Below, in pieces: positions 8,124-14,835 of a stretch of 22,465 bases of DNA (positions within the stretch are counted from its first letter, which is position 1; each line of letters opens with the position of its first letter). The stretch spans positions 1 through 22,465 of the forward strand of contig DASYZG010000108.1 of the NCBI GenBank assembly GCA_035946575.1, in the 5' to 3' direction. The translations under genes and the position numbers were made by a program. The notes beneath the pieces are model-generated. The model made no database searches, was not told where the DNA came from, and was given only the letters and a program-made list of their open reading frames with translations. This DNA is from Gp13-AA77 sp035946575 (GTDB taxonomy: Bacteria; Acidobacteriota; Terriglobia; UBA7540).

Positions 8124-10007
8124 ATGTGCGGCATTGCCGGGATTTTCAACTTCGGAACTGAAGGGCCGGCCGACCGGGACGCCGTCGGCCGCGCCACGGC
8201 CGCCATGGTGCATCGTGGGCCGGACGACGAAGGGTTCTATTTTGAGGGTGCTGTCGGGCTCGGCAACCGCCGCCTGAGCATCATCGATCTGGCCGGCGGA
8301 CATCAACCCATCTCCAACGAGGATGGCACGGTATGGATCACCTTCAATGGGGAGATCTACAACTACCGCAGCCTCCGGCAGGACCTGCAATCGCGCGGAC
8401 ATCAGTTTCGGACGGCAAGTGACACGGAGGCCATCGTCCACCTCTATGAAGACCGCGGCCCGGACTGTCTGGAAGGCCTGCGCGGCATGTTTGCCTTCGG
8501 CCTGTGGGACAGCCGCGCCCGGCGCCTGATGCTGGCCCGCGACCGCTTGGGCGTGAAGCCGCTCTTTTATCGGGTGAGCGCAGGCAGCATCAGATTCGCT
8601 TCGGAGTTGCGGGCGCTTCTTGCAATGCACGATGACCGAGCGGGCTCGCCGGAGGTGGACCGGCAGGCGATCTACGACTTCTTCGGGTTCCGGTACGTGC
8701 CGGCGCCCGGCACGTTTTACAAGGGTGTACTCAAGCTGCTGCCCGGCCACTATCTGCTCGCCGACAGCAGCGGCGTGAAGACATTCTGCTGGTGGGACGT
8801 GCCTGGGGAAGCGGAAGAGGCATCGAGCGCGGAGGAGCTGGAACGTGAGGTCATCGAATGCCTGCGCGAGTCCGTGAAGCTGCGCCTGATTGCTGACGTG
8901 CCGGTCGGCATCTTCCTCAGCGGGGGCACGGATTCGAGCGCCGTGCTGGCCCTGGCCGCCGGGCTGGGCGCCGGGCCGTTGCGCACTTTCTCGGTCGGCT
9001 TCGACGAACCCGGATACAGCGAGTTGCCGGCGGCGCGCCGCACCGCGCAGGTCTTTCAGAGCGAACACCATGAACTCGTCGTGCGCCCCAAGGATCTCGG
9101 CGACGAACTGGAGCATTTGATCGCCTTCCGGCAAGAGCCCGTTGCCGAGCCGACTGATGTAGCCCTCTATCAGATGTCACGCCTGGCTGCGCAGCGCGTG
9201 AAAGTGGTTCTCGCCGGCGAAGGCGGTGATGAGCTTTTCGCCGGGTATCCGAAGTACGCGGCCGACCGCCTCGCTGGCCTGGTTTCCGCCCTGCCCGCGG
9301 AGCTGACCGGGCGCCTGGCTGGCTCGCTGCCCTACTCGGGCCGCCGCCTGCGTCTCGCCATCCAGACGCTCGCCATCGCCGACGAGGCGGAACGATCGGC
9401 CACCTGGTTCGCCTCGTTCAGCAGCGAGGAACGCCAGGCATTGTTCGCCCCGGATTTCCTGGCTGGCGTCGACGCGGCTCACCCGGCGCGCGTCCTCGCC
9501 GGGTACCTGGAGCGTGCCCGCGACCGCTCGTCGCACGACTCGGCCGTCAAGCGTCTGCTCTATGCGGATCTGAAGGTGTGGCTGCCCGACAATCTCCTGC
9601 TGCGCGGCGATCAGATGACCATGGCGGCGAGCATTGAAGAGCGGGTTCCCTTTCTCGACCACAAGCTGGTGGAACTCGCTGCGCGCATTCCCGGACGCCT
9701 GCTCACGCGCGGCTTTCGCACCAAGGCTTTGCTCAAGCGCGCGCTCAGGCCGTATCTGGGCCCGGAGACGTTGCGCCGCCGCAAAGTGGGATTCGTAGTC
9801 CCGGTGGGCGAATGGTTTCGCAAGTCGCTTAAGCCCATGGTCGCCGACCTGCTGCTCGCTCCCGAGGCCCTGAGCCGAGGCTACTTCAATCGTCAAACGA
9901 TGGAAACGCTGGTACGCGAGCACCTGGACGGCGTCCGCGACCGCCAAAAGCAGCTCTGGGCCCTGCTGAATTTTGAGCTCTGGCAACGGCAACTGAGTGG
10001 TCCTTAG
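8124..10007 (+). CDS. asnB: Asparagine synthase (glutamine-hydrolysing), AsnB-type
   Basis: The protein has 627 residues. It catalyses ATP-dependent amidation of aspartate, or of a related substrate, using glutamine. The start at 8124 is fixed by Met-Cys2-Gly-Ile, because Cys2 must be the N-terminal nucleophile after Met removal. Glutaminase residues are visible: Arg49 (RRLSIIDLAGG), Asn75 in FNGEIYN and Asp100 in SDTE. The synthetase domain has the PP-loop SGGTDSS (266-272), GEGGDELFAGYP, and the C-terminal RVPFLDHKLVELAARIP segment. No strong Shine-Dalgarno sequence precedes the start. The next gene is a glycosyltransferase. AsnB-like amidotransferases beside glycosyltransferases often belong to exopolysaccharide or O-antigen clusters, so an acceptor other than aspartate is possible. 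The stop codon lies inside a repeat-word array. Confidence 0.92.
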   Translation: MCGIAGIFNFGTEGPADRDAVGRATAAMVHRGPDDEGFYFEGAVGLGNRRLSIIDLAGGHQPISNEDGTVWITFNGEIYNYRSLRQDLQSRGHQFRTASDTEAIVHLYEDRGPDCLEGLRGMFAFGLWDSRARRLMLARDRLGVKPLFYRVSAGSIRFASELRALLAMHDDRAGSPEVDRQAIYDFFGFRYVPAPGTFYKGVLKLLPGHYLLADSSGVKTFCWWDVPGEAEEASSAEELEREVIECLRESVKLRLIADVPVGIFLSGGTDSSAVLALAAGLGAGPLRTFSVGFDEPGYSELPAARRTAQVFQSEHHELVVRPKDLGDELEHLIAFRQEPVAEPTDVALYQMSRLAAQRVKVVLAGEGGDELFAGYPKYAADRLAGLVSALPAELTGRLAGSLPYSGRRLRLAIQTLAIADEAERSATWFASFSSEERQALFAPDFLAGVDAAHPARVLAGYLERARDRSSHDSAVKRLLYADLKVWLPDNLLLRGDQMTMAASIEERVPFLDHKLVELAARIPGRLLTRGFRTKALLKRALRPYLGPETLRRRKVGFVVPVGEWFRKSLKPMVADLLLAPEALSRGYFNRQTMETLVREHLDGVRDRQKQLWALLNFELWQRQLSGP

Positions 10008-10056
10008 TTTGCGGTCCTTAGTCCCGGTCAGTGGTCGTTGGTTGTCATTGGTCAGT
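9997..10056 (+). repeat. Degenerate 7-bp word array overlapping the asparagine synthase stop codon
   Basis: Successive words are GTGGTCC, TTAGTTT, GCGGTCC, TTAGTCC, a shortened CGGTCA, GTGGTCG and TTGGTTG, then more GTCA-like sequence. The asparagine synthase stop TAG (10005-10007) lies within the second word. The array has the same word family as 10163-10190, in opposite orientation, so the two could pair as an imperfect inverted repeat across the intergenic space. Confidence 0.75.
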
Positions 10057-10123
10057 CGCCGTTGATTCTCGGTGGTTTGGTACTTTGAGTGACAGGAAGG
10101 CCCGAACGCCTACTCCTCGTTTT

Positions 10124-11371
10124 ATGGCCGAAGATCAAAAGCAGAGAACGACCGCGGACAAGGGACCAAGGACTAAGGACCAAGGACTAAGAACCAACAT
10201 CTTGATCATCGTCGAAGATATTCCCGTGCCCTTCGACCGCCGCGTTTGGCAGGAAGCCTGCGCACTGCGGGAAGCCGGCTACGGCGTCTCCGTGATCTGC
10301 CCCAAACGGAACACCTTCACCGACGCGCGCGAGACGCTGGAAGGCATCGAGATTTACCGTCACGGGCTGCGGGAGGGCTCAGGGCCGGTGAGCTACGTCT
10401 GGGAATATTTGCAGGCGGTGGCAGCACAGTTCATCCTGGCGATTCGGATTTACCGGCGCTCCCGCTTTCGCGTAATTCACGCCTGCAATCCGCCAGACAC
10501 GATTTTCCTGGTGGGCGCGTTCTTCAAGCTGTTCGGCGTGCGCTTCATTTTTGACCATCACGACCTGAACCCTGAGTTGTTCGAGGTGAAGTTCGGGCGT
10601 CGCGGATTGTTGTACCGTCTGGTTTGCCTGGCGGAGAGGCTGACCTATCGCACCGCGGACGTCTCCATCGCAACCAACGACTCTTACCGGCAGATCGCCG
10701 TCGAGCGCGGGGGGATGACGCCAACGCGTGCCTTCGTCGTCCGCAGCGCTCCGGACCTGAACAGGATCAGCCTGCGGCCGCCGCGAGACGATCTCAAGCT
10801 GGGCCGGAAATATCTCGTGCTGTATCTCGGAACCATGGGACCGCAGGAAGGCGTGGACCTGCTGCTCGAAGCCACCGCGCACATCGCGCGAGTGCGCAGC
10901 GATACCGCCTTCGTGATCATCGGCGCCGGCTCGGAGGTCCAGCGGCTGAAGTCGATAACCGCCAACCTCGGGCTGGAAAGCATGGTCCGCTTCACAGGCC
11001 GCATTCCCGACGCCGAACTTGCCGACTATCTCTCCACCGCCGACGTCTGCGTGGCTCCCGATCCCAAGAATCCCATGAACGATAAGTCGACGATGAACAA
11101 AGTGCTGCAATACATGGCCTACAGCCGGCCCGTCGTCTTGTTCGACCTCACCGAAGGACGGCGCGCAGCCGGGGACGCAGCTCTCTATGCCTGCCCCAAC
11201 GATCCCGCTGATTTCGCGGCGCAGATCCTGCGATTGCTCGACGCCGAGCCGCTTCGCCGCGAGCTTGCGCGTCGCGGGCGCCGCCGCATCGAAGAGAATC
11301 TCAACTGGGAACGCGAGAAAATCGCGTTGCTCGATGCCTACCGGGCTGCCCTGCAACCGGTCTGGCGTTGA
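10124..11371 (+). CDS. Glycosyltransferase family 4 (GT-B fold)
   Basis: The protein has 415 residues from the ATG at 10124. The recognisable protein begins only at NILIIVEDIPVPFDRRVWQE (residues ~26-45). The first ~25 residues (including KGPRTKDQGLRTN) are encoded by a repeat array and have no counterpart I recognise. A TTG at 10202 is an alternative start. Typical GT4 parts include FDHHDLNPELF in the acceptor domain, VLYLGTMGPQEGVDLLLEA (start of the nucleotide-sugar domain), VRFTGRIPDAELADYLSTAD, and STMNKVLQYMAYSRPVVLFD. In relatives the last segment usually reads LEYMA or MEYMA, so Gln replaces the second Glu of the EX7E motif. It probably adds a sugar to a surface polysaccharide at the inner face of the membrane, judging by family and the adjacent asparagine synthase. 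The substrate cannot be read. Confidence 0.87.
   Translation: MAEDQKQRTTADKGPRTKDQGLRTNILIIVEDIPVPFDRRVWQEACALREAGYGVSVICPKRNTFTDARETLEGIEIYRHGLREGSGPVSYVWEYLQAVAAQFILAIRIYRRSRFRVIHACNPPDTIFLVGAFFKLFGVRFIFDHHDLNPELFEVKFGRRGLLYRLVCLAERLTYRTADVSIATNDSYRQIAVERGGMTPTRAFVVRSAPDLNRISLRPPRDDLKLGRKYLVLYLGTMGPQEGVDLLLEATAHIARVRSDTAFVIIGAGSEVQRLKSITANLGLESMVRFTGRIPDAELADYLSTADVCVAPDPKNPMNDKSTMNKVLQYMAYSRPVVLFDLTEGRRAAGDAALYACPNDPADFAAQILRLLDAEPLRRELARRGRRRIEENLNWEREKIALLDAYRAALQPVWR
10163..10190 (+). repeat. Perfect 2 x 14-bp repeat inside the glycosyltransferase 5' end
   Basis: GGACCAAGGACTAA occurs twice in exact tandem (10163-10176, 10177-10190) and is followed by the related GAACCAAC. Its reverse complement is TTAGTCC plus TTGGTCC, the same heptamer words seen after the asparagine synthase stop. 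TAA occurs in two frames, and the glycosyltransferase frame is the one that avoids both. Confidence 0.85.
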
Positions 11372-11384
11372 CCGCGACGTGCCT

Positions 11385-11423
11385 TCCTTAGCGAGATCGA
11401 GCGACCGGTCTCCAGGCTAAGGA
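11385..11423. terminator. Stem-loop between convergent genes
   Basis: TCCTTAGC (11385-11392) and GCTAAGGA (11416-11423) are perfect reverse complements. A second GAGA/TCTC pairing inside lengthens the stem. It lies 13 bp after the glycosyltransferase stop and before the oppositely oriented pseudouridine synthase stop, so it could end transcription from both sides. There is no T-run, so the terminator assignment is inferred from position. Confidence 0.4.
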
Positions 11424-11469
11424 TGGAGGTCGCAGCTTGTGTGACTCAGTACACCTACCTGCTGCGGAT

Positions 11470-12348
11470 TTAGGGTACCTGTCGCTGGTTACGAAGCGCG
11501 GCCAGGTCCTCGGCCGTGAGGGCTCGCCAGCGCCCTACCTCCAGCCCTTCAAGGGTCAGCGGACCGATGGCCGTGCGTACCAGCTTCAGAACCTTGAATC
11601 CGACGGCTTCAACCATGCGGCGCACTTCGCGGTTCTTACCCTCCGTCAGGACCACCTCGAGCCAGGTGTACTTTCCGCGGTCCTCAAGACGCCGAGCCGA
11701 CACCGGCCGCGCCTCATCACCGCGCTTCATCTGCACGCCTTCGGCGAGCTGCGCGATGGTTGCGTTGTCCATCAGCCCGCTGAGTTTCACACGATATGTT
11801 TTGCGCACCTTCGTCTCGGGGCAGGTGACGAAATGGGCGAACGCCGTGTCGTTGGTGAGGATCAGCAAGCCGGACGTGTCTTTGTCGAGCCGGCCGACGG
11901 GCGCCAGCCAGGTGTCGCTGGCGCTCGGGCGACTGTTGGCGGCCCGGCCATTCCTGGCAGTGCCGCGACCCGCCCGCTCGGCCTCTCCTCCTCGACGAGG
12001 AGCCGGATAGGGAGTGGTGGCGGACATGCGAGATCCGGCTTGATCATCAGGACGTGGCGCTTCGGCCAGACAGTCGTAGACCGTCTTGCGTCCCGACGGA
12101 TCGCCGCGGCTCACGATCACCCCTTTGGGCTTGTAGAAGAGAAGATAGACCTTGCGCTCGGGCCGCAGCCGCTGACCGTCAAGCTGCACCGTATCCTTGC
12201 CCGGCGTAACCCAGCACTCCGGATCGCGAACCACGCGGCCGTTCAAACGCACACGGCCGCCGGCGATGGCCTTGCGCGCCACGCTGCGCGACGTGACGCC
12301 GAATCGCGAGAGCAAACGATCCAGCGTCATGACTCGCTTGGATTTCAT
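11470..12348 (-). CDS. Pseudouridine synthase, RsuA/RluB/RluE family, with a long insert
   Basis: The protein has 292 residues. An N-terminal S4 RNA-binding domain (~9-60, LDRLLSRFGVTSRSVARKAI and GRVRLNGRVV) precedes the synthase domain. YLLFYKPKGVIVS (~68-80) and VGRLDKDTSGLLILTND (~151-167) hold the family's catalytic Asp155, and EGKNREVRRMVEAVG (~236-250) is the other conserved block. It should isomerise a specific uridine in 16S or 23S rRNA. RsuA and RluB cannot be separated here. Residues ~99-145, between DCLAEAP and WLAPVGRLD, are an Arg/Gly/Ala/Pro-rich insert where relatives have only a few residues; its DNA contains a palindrome. The ATG at 12348 has only a weak AGG upstream, and the ATG at 12330 is an alternative start. 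Confidence 0.9.
   Translation of the reverse strand: MKSKRVMTLDRLLSRFGVTSRSVARKAIAGGRVRLNGRVVRDPECWVTPGKDTVQLDGQRLRPERKVYLLFYKPKGVIVSRGDPSGRKTVYDCLAEAPRPDDQAGSRMSATTPYPAPRRGGEAERAGRGTARNGRAANSRPSASDTWLAPVGRLDKDTSGLLILTNDTAFAHFVTCPETKVRKTYRVKLSGLMDNATIAQLAEGVQMKRGDEARPVSARRLEDRGKYTWLEVVLTEGKNREVRRMVEAVGFKVLKLVRTAIGPLTLEGLEVGRWRALTAEDLAALRNQRQVP
11988..12002. repeat. 7-bp-arm palindrome inside the pseudouridine synthase insert
   Basis: CTCCTCG, one base, then CGAGGAG: perfect arms that could form a small cruciform or RNA hairpin. It lies within the codons of the low-complexity insert and may be part of whatever element created it. Confidence 0.6.
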
Positions 12349-12404
12349 TGCAGGACCTGTCCACCAGCCCCTGTCCGCGGCTCGCCACCTGTCCCCCTCC
12401 TCGA

Positions 12405-13196
12405 TCAGGACGGGCCAGGGGTGGTCGAGGCAAGCGGTTTTTCATCGAGAAAGATGAACGCCTGCACGACCGGGTCTTCACAATCATCGAGCTTGCCGAT
12501 GGGACCGAAGAACGCTACGCGCCCGTCGACCAGAAACACCACCCGGTCCGCCAGCTTCCGTGCCAGTCTCATGTCGTGCGTCACCACGATCGAGGTCAGG
12601 CCGGTCTGGCGCTTCAACTTCAGGATCAGATCCCCGAGAGTCGAAGCCATCAGTGGATCGACCATAGTCGTGGGCTCATCGTACAGCAGGCATTCGGGCT
12701 GCGCGGCCAGCGCGCGGGCGATGGCCACGGCGCGCTTCATTCCCGTGCTCAGACTCGACGGCATCAGGTCGCGCGATTCGCCGAGGTCGACGAGTCCGAG
12801 AAGTTCGTCCACCCGTGCCTGGATTTCCTCTTCGCTTACACTGTGATTGGTGCTCGCCGCGCGCTCGCGCAGGGGATAGGCCACGTTCTCAGCCACGGTG
12901 AGCGAGTCGAACAGCGCGCCGGACTGAAACACCATGGTCACGCAACGGCGCACGTCCAGCAATTGCTGCTCCGGGAGCCTGGAAACTTCCTGGTCCCCCA
13001 CCCAGACTTCTCCCTCGTCGGGGCGGAGGAAGCCCATGATGTGCTTCAAGGTGACGCTTTTCCCCACACCGCTCCGCCCAAGCACCACAACCATCTCGCC
13101 CCGGCGAACTTCGAAACTGACATCATCCAGCACCGGCATATCGCCGAAGGCCTTGGAGACGTGGCTGAAGCGGATGTAAGGCTGATCTTCCGGCAT
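12405..13196 (-). CDS. MlaF-like ABC transporter ATP-binding protein
   Basis: The protein has 263 residues and is a single ABC ATPase domain. Walker A is GRSGVGKS (40-47). The Q-loop FQSGALFDSLTVAENVAYPL (~90-109) is typical of the MlaF/Ttg2A branch, which drives phospholipid or mammalian-cell-entry (MCE) type transport between inner and outer membranes. Walker B is CLLYDEP (~169-175) and the switch His is His207 in VVTHDM. Two departures are visible: the signature reads LSTGMKR (149-155) instead of LSGGM/Q, and the D-loop segment reads TTMVDP where TTGLDP is usual. No MlaE permease or MlaD (MCE) gene lies beside it, since the neighbours are mobA-like and pseudouridine synthase genes. It probably works with partners encoded elsewhere. 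The start ATG at 13196 lacks a clear Shine-Dalgarno sequence. Confidence 0.88.
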   Translation of the reverse strand: MPEDQPYIRFSHVSKAFGDMPVLDDVSFEVRRGEMVVVLGRSGVGKSVTLKHIMGFLRPDEGEVWVGDQEVSRLPEQQLLDVRRCVTMVFQSGALFDSLTVAENVAYPLRERAASTNHSVSEEEIQARVDELLGLVDLGESRDLMPSSLSTGMKRAVAIARALAAQPECLLYDEPTTMVDPLMASTLGDLILKLKRQTGLTSIVVTHDMRLARKLADRVVFLVDGRVAFFGPIGKLDDCEDPVVQAFIFLDEKPLASTTPGPS

Positions 13197-13230
13197 AACT
13201 CTATTCGAATCGGCGCTCCACCTCGGTCTC

Positions 13231-13246
13231 GCGCCCCGTGGGGCGC
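13231..13246 (-). terminator. GC-rich stem-loop after the mobA-like gene
   Basis: GCGCCCC and GGGGCGC are perfect complements around 2 nt; physically this would be a 6-bp stem with a 4-nt loop. It begins 3 nt after the mobA-like stop codon on the minus strand. It lacks a U-run, so it could attenuate read-through into the ABC gene or stabilise a processed 3' end. Confidence 0.35.
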
Positions 13247-13248
13247 CG

Positions 13249-13917
13249 CTACGTCCGGACGGCGGGCATTCTGCGCCGGGCCCGGTCGTAATCCTCCGGC
13301 GTATTCAGGTTATCAAAAATAATGGTTTGGAATCCGGCGCGCGCCAGCTCCGGCCACGTCAGCAGGCACACTTTGACCCTGGGGAAGAAGCTGGTCACTT
13401 TGTTGTTTCCTTCCGCCAGCGCCCGCCGGATCACTGTTCGCAAGCGGCGGCGATAGATGGCGGCCAGCGGCTGATACCCCTCGGACGGCGTCTCGGCCAG
13501 CGTGACGTCGGCTTGAGACTCGAGCGCACGCCAGGCCAGGTAGCGCAGAAAGCGCGGTGACATGAATGGCAAGTCGCAGCTAAGAACGAGGTTGAATTCC
13601 GCGCGTGTGCGCTTGAGTCCGGTCAGGATCGCGGACAGCGGCCCGAGGCCGGGAAGCTCGTCCGGAAAAGCGGGAATATCAAACCCGGATGTTCCGCTTT
13701 CCAAACCGGCAGCTCGGTCGGGCGGACCCAGCACGGCTACGCTGCGTGCAACCGACCGCGCCAGGCGCACGGTGGTGGCCAGCATGGTCGGGGCTTCCGC
13801 GAGCGTCGTGGGATTGACGCCGGTGCCGAACGTCAGCTCGTGCTTCGGCCGGCCCATGCGGCGGCTGGCGCCACCGGCGAGCACAAATCCAGCAAGCTGT
13901 GGGTATCGGTCCGGCAT
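13249..13917 (-). CDS. mobA: Molybdenum cofactor guanylyltransferase-like protein (MobA family)
   Basis: The protein has 222 residues. FVLAGGASRRMGRPK (~11-25) is the nucleotide-binding signature of MobA/MobA-like nucleotidyltransferases. GLGPLSAI (~90-97), SCDLPF (~113-118, with the metal-binding Asp115) and NLNTPEDYDRARR near the C-terminus all match MobA, which attaches GMP to molybdopterin to make the guanine-dinucleotide cofactor. The segment after the signature (GTGVNPTTLAEAPT, ~31-44) is longer than usual. No other molybdenum-cofactor gene is in view, so a different NTP-transferase substrate is not excluded. The start ATG at 13917 opens directly onto the signature. Confidence 0.87.
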   Translation of the reverse strand: MPDRYPQLAGFVLAGGASRRMGRPKHELTFGTGVNPTTLAEAPTMLATTVRLARSVARSVAVLGPPDRAAGLESGTSGFDIPAFPDELPGLGPLSAILTGLKRTRAEFNLVLSCDLPFMSPRFLRYLAWRALESQADVTLAETPSEGYQPLAAIYRRRLRTVIRRALAEGNNKVTSFFPRVKVCLLTWPELARAGFQTIIFDNLNTPEDYDRARRRMPAVRT

Positions 13918-14060
13918 GAGGCCAGATTAGCAGAGCATTTAGATCGAGGAACGTCCCGGTATTAGGGCGAGGGCCTGAAACCTTTGAGGCTGCCTGTCCA
14001 TCCTATGCAGGGGGCGGATTGACCGGGGATCAGGATCCGTTCTCAAAGGATTGGAGGACC

Positions 14061-14720
14061 ATGCGGCGTTTTCGTTCTCTCGTACACGTGCTGATCGTTC
14101 TTTCGGGTTGCGGCCTGATGGCTTGCACCGTGGCCAAGGGACAGGTTCCTGCCTACAACGGTCCCGCCGAGGTTTCGCAGGCGCAAGGAGCGCAGACTGG
14201 CGTGCTTGCGGGCGGATGCTTCTGGGGCGTGGATGCCGTCTTCAAGCACGTGAAGGGCGTTCAGGGTGTGGTCTCGGGTTTTTCGGGAGGGCAGGCCAGT
14301 ACTGCGCATTATGAGGTGGTCAGCACCGGCGAGACCGGCCACGCGGAATCGGTAAAGATCATCTACGATCCTTCCAGGGTCAGCTACGCGCAGTTGCTGC
14401 GCGTATTCTTCTCCGTGGCCACCGATCCCACCCAATTGAACCGGCAGGGGCCGGACGTCGGAACGCAGTACCGCTCGGTGATTTTCTACACCAACGACGC
14501 GCAGAAGCAGGTCGCGCTCGCTTACATCGATCAGCTCACCAGAGCGCATGTGTTTTCAGGACCGATCGTGACCCAGGTGGTTCCCTTTCGCGCCTTCTAC
14601 GAAGCCGAGGCGTACCACCAGAATTATCTGGCGCGCCATCCTGACAATCCTTACATCGTCTACAATGATCTTCCCAAGCTGCGGCACCTGAAGCAGGAAT
14701 TTCCCGAGCTCTACAAGTAG
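14061..14720 (+). CDS. msrA: Peptide-methionine (S)-S-oxide reductase, predicted lipoprotein
   Basis: The protein has 219 residues from the ATG at 14061, which follows GGAGG by 3 bp. It reduces methionine-S-sulfoxide in damaged proteins. The catalytic motif GGCFWG is at 51-56 (Cys53). GFSGG, GHAESVKIIYDP, and QYRSVIFY further along are family hallmarks. The N-terminus is a lipoprotein-type signal (hydrophobic LVHVLIVLSGC, lipobox Cys17, with LMAC/Cys22 as an alternative), so the enzyme is probably anchored outside the cytoplasm. No cysteine follows Cys53. It therefore lacks the C-terminal recycling cysteines of E. coli MsrA and must be regenerated by another route. A stem-loop follows 17 bp after the stop, and the neighbouring AhpD-like gene is convergent. 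Confidence 0.93.
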   Translation: MRRFRSLVHVLIVLSGCGLMACTVAKGQVPAYNGPAEVSQAQGAQTGVLAGGCFWGVDAVFKHVKGVQGVVSGFSGGQASTAHYEVVSTGETGHAESVKIIYDPSRVSYAQLLRVFFSVATDPTQLNRQGPDVGTQYRSVIFYTNDAQKQVALAYIDQLTRAHVFSGPIVTQVVPFRAFYEAEAYHQNYLARHPDNPYIVYNDLPKLRHLKQEFPELYK

Positions 14721-14737
14721 GGTTCAATCCAGAAGAC

Positions 14738-14765
14738 TGCCTTCACCACAGAGAGCGTGAAGGCA
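14738..14765 (+). terminator. 9-bp perfect stem-loop after msrA
   Basis: TGCCTTCAC (14738-14746) and GTGAAGGCA (14757-14765) form a perfect 9-bp stem with a 10-nt loop just past the msrA stop. It lies between convergent genes. No T-run follows, so it is a possible transcript end without full intrinsic-terminator features. Confidence 0.5.
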
Positions 14766-14835
14766 TCACGCCCGGACTCCGCGACCTCTGTGTTCTCCGT
14801 GGCGAAAAGCCTTCGACGCCTTTGCCGGGTCAGGC

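Noticed and set aside
7842..9134. 430-codon open frame on the minus strand
   Set aside because: It is antisense to the asparagine synthase, whose catalytic residues are all readable, and begins inside that gene. No domain is visible.
12356..12394. Three CCTGTCC words between the pseudouridine synthase and MlaF-like genes
   Set aside because: The spacing is uneven (14 and 18 bp) and the surrounding bases do not match, so it is too weak to count as another border array.
11437..12846. 469-codon open frame on the plus strand
   Set aside because: It runs antisense across both the pseudouridine synthase and the MlaF-like gene and has no family features. It is a complement-strand artefact.
14747..14803. 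CACAGAG/CTCTGTG inverted words after msrA
   Set aside because: Their wide spacing and 7-bp length make pairing unlikely. The adjacent 9-bp hairpin explains the local symmetry better.
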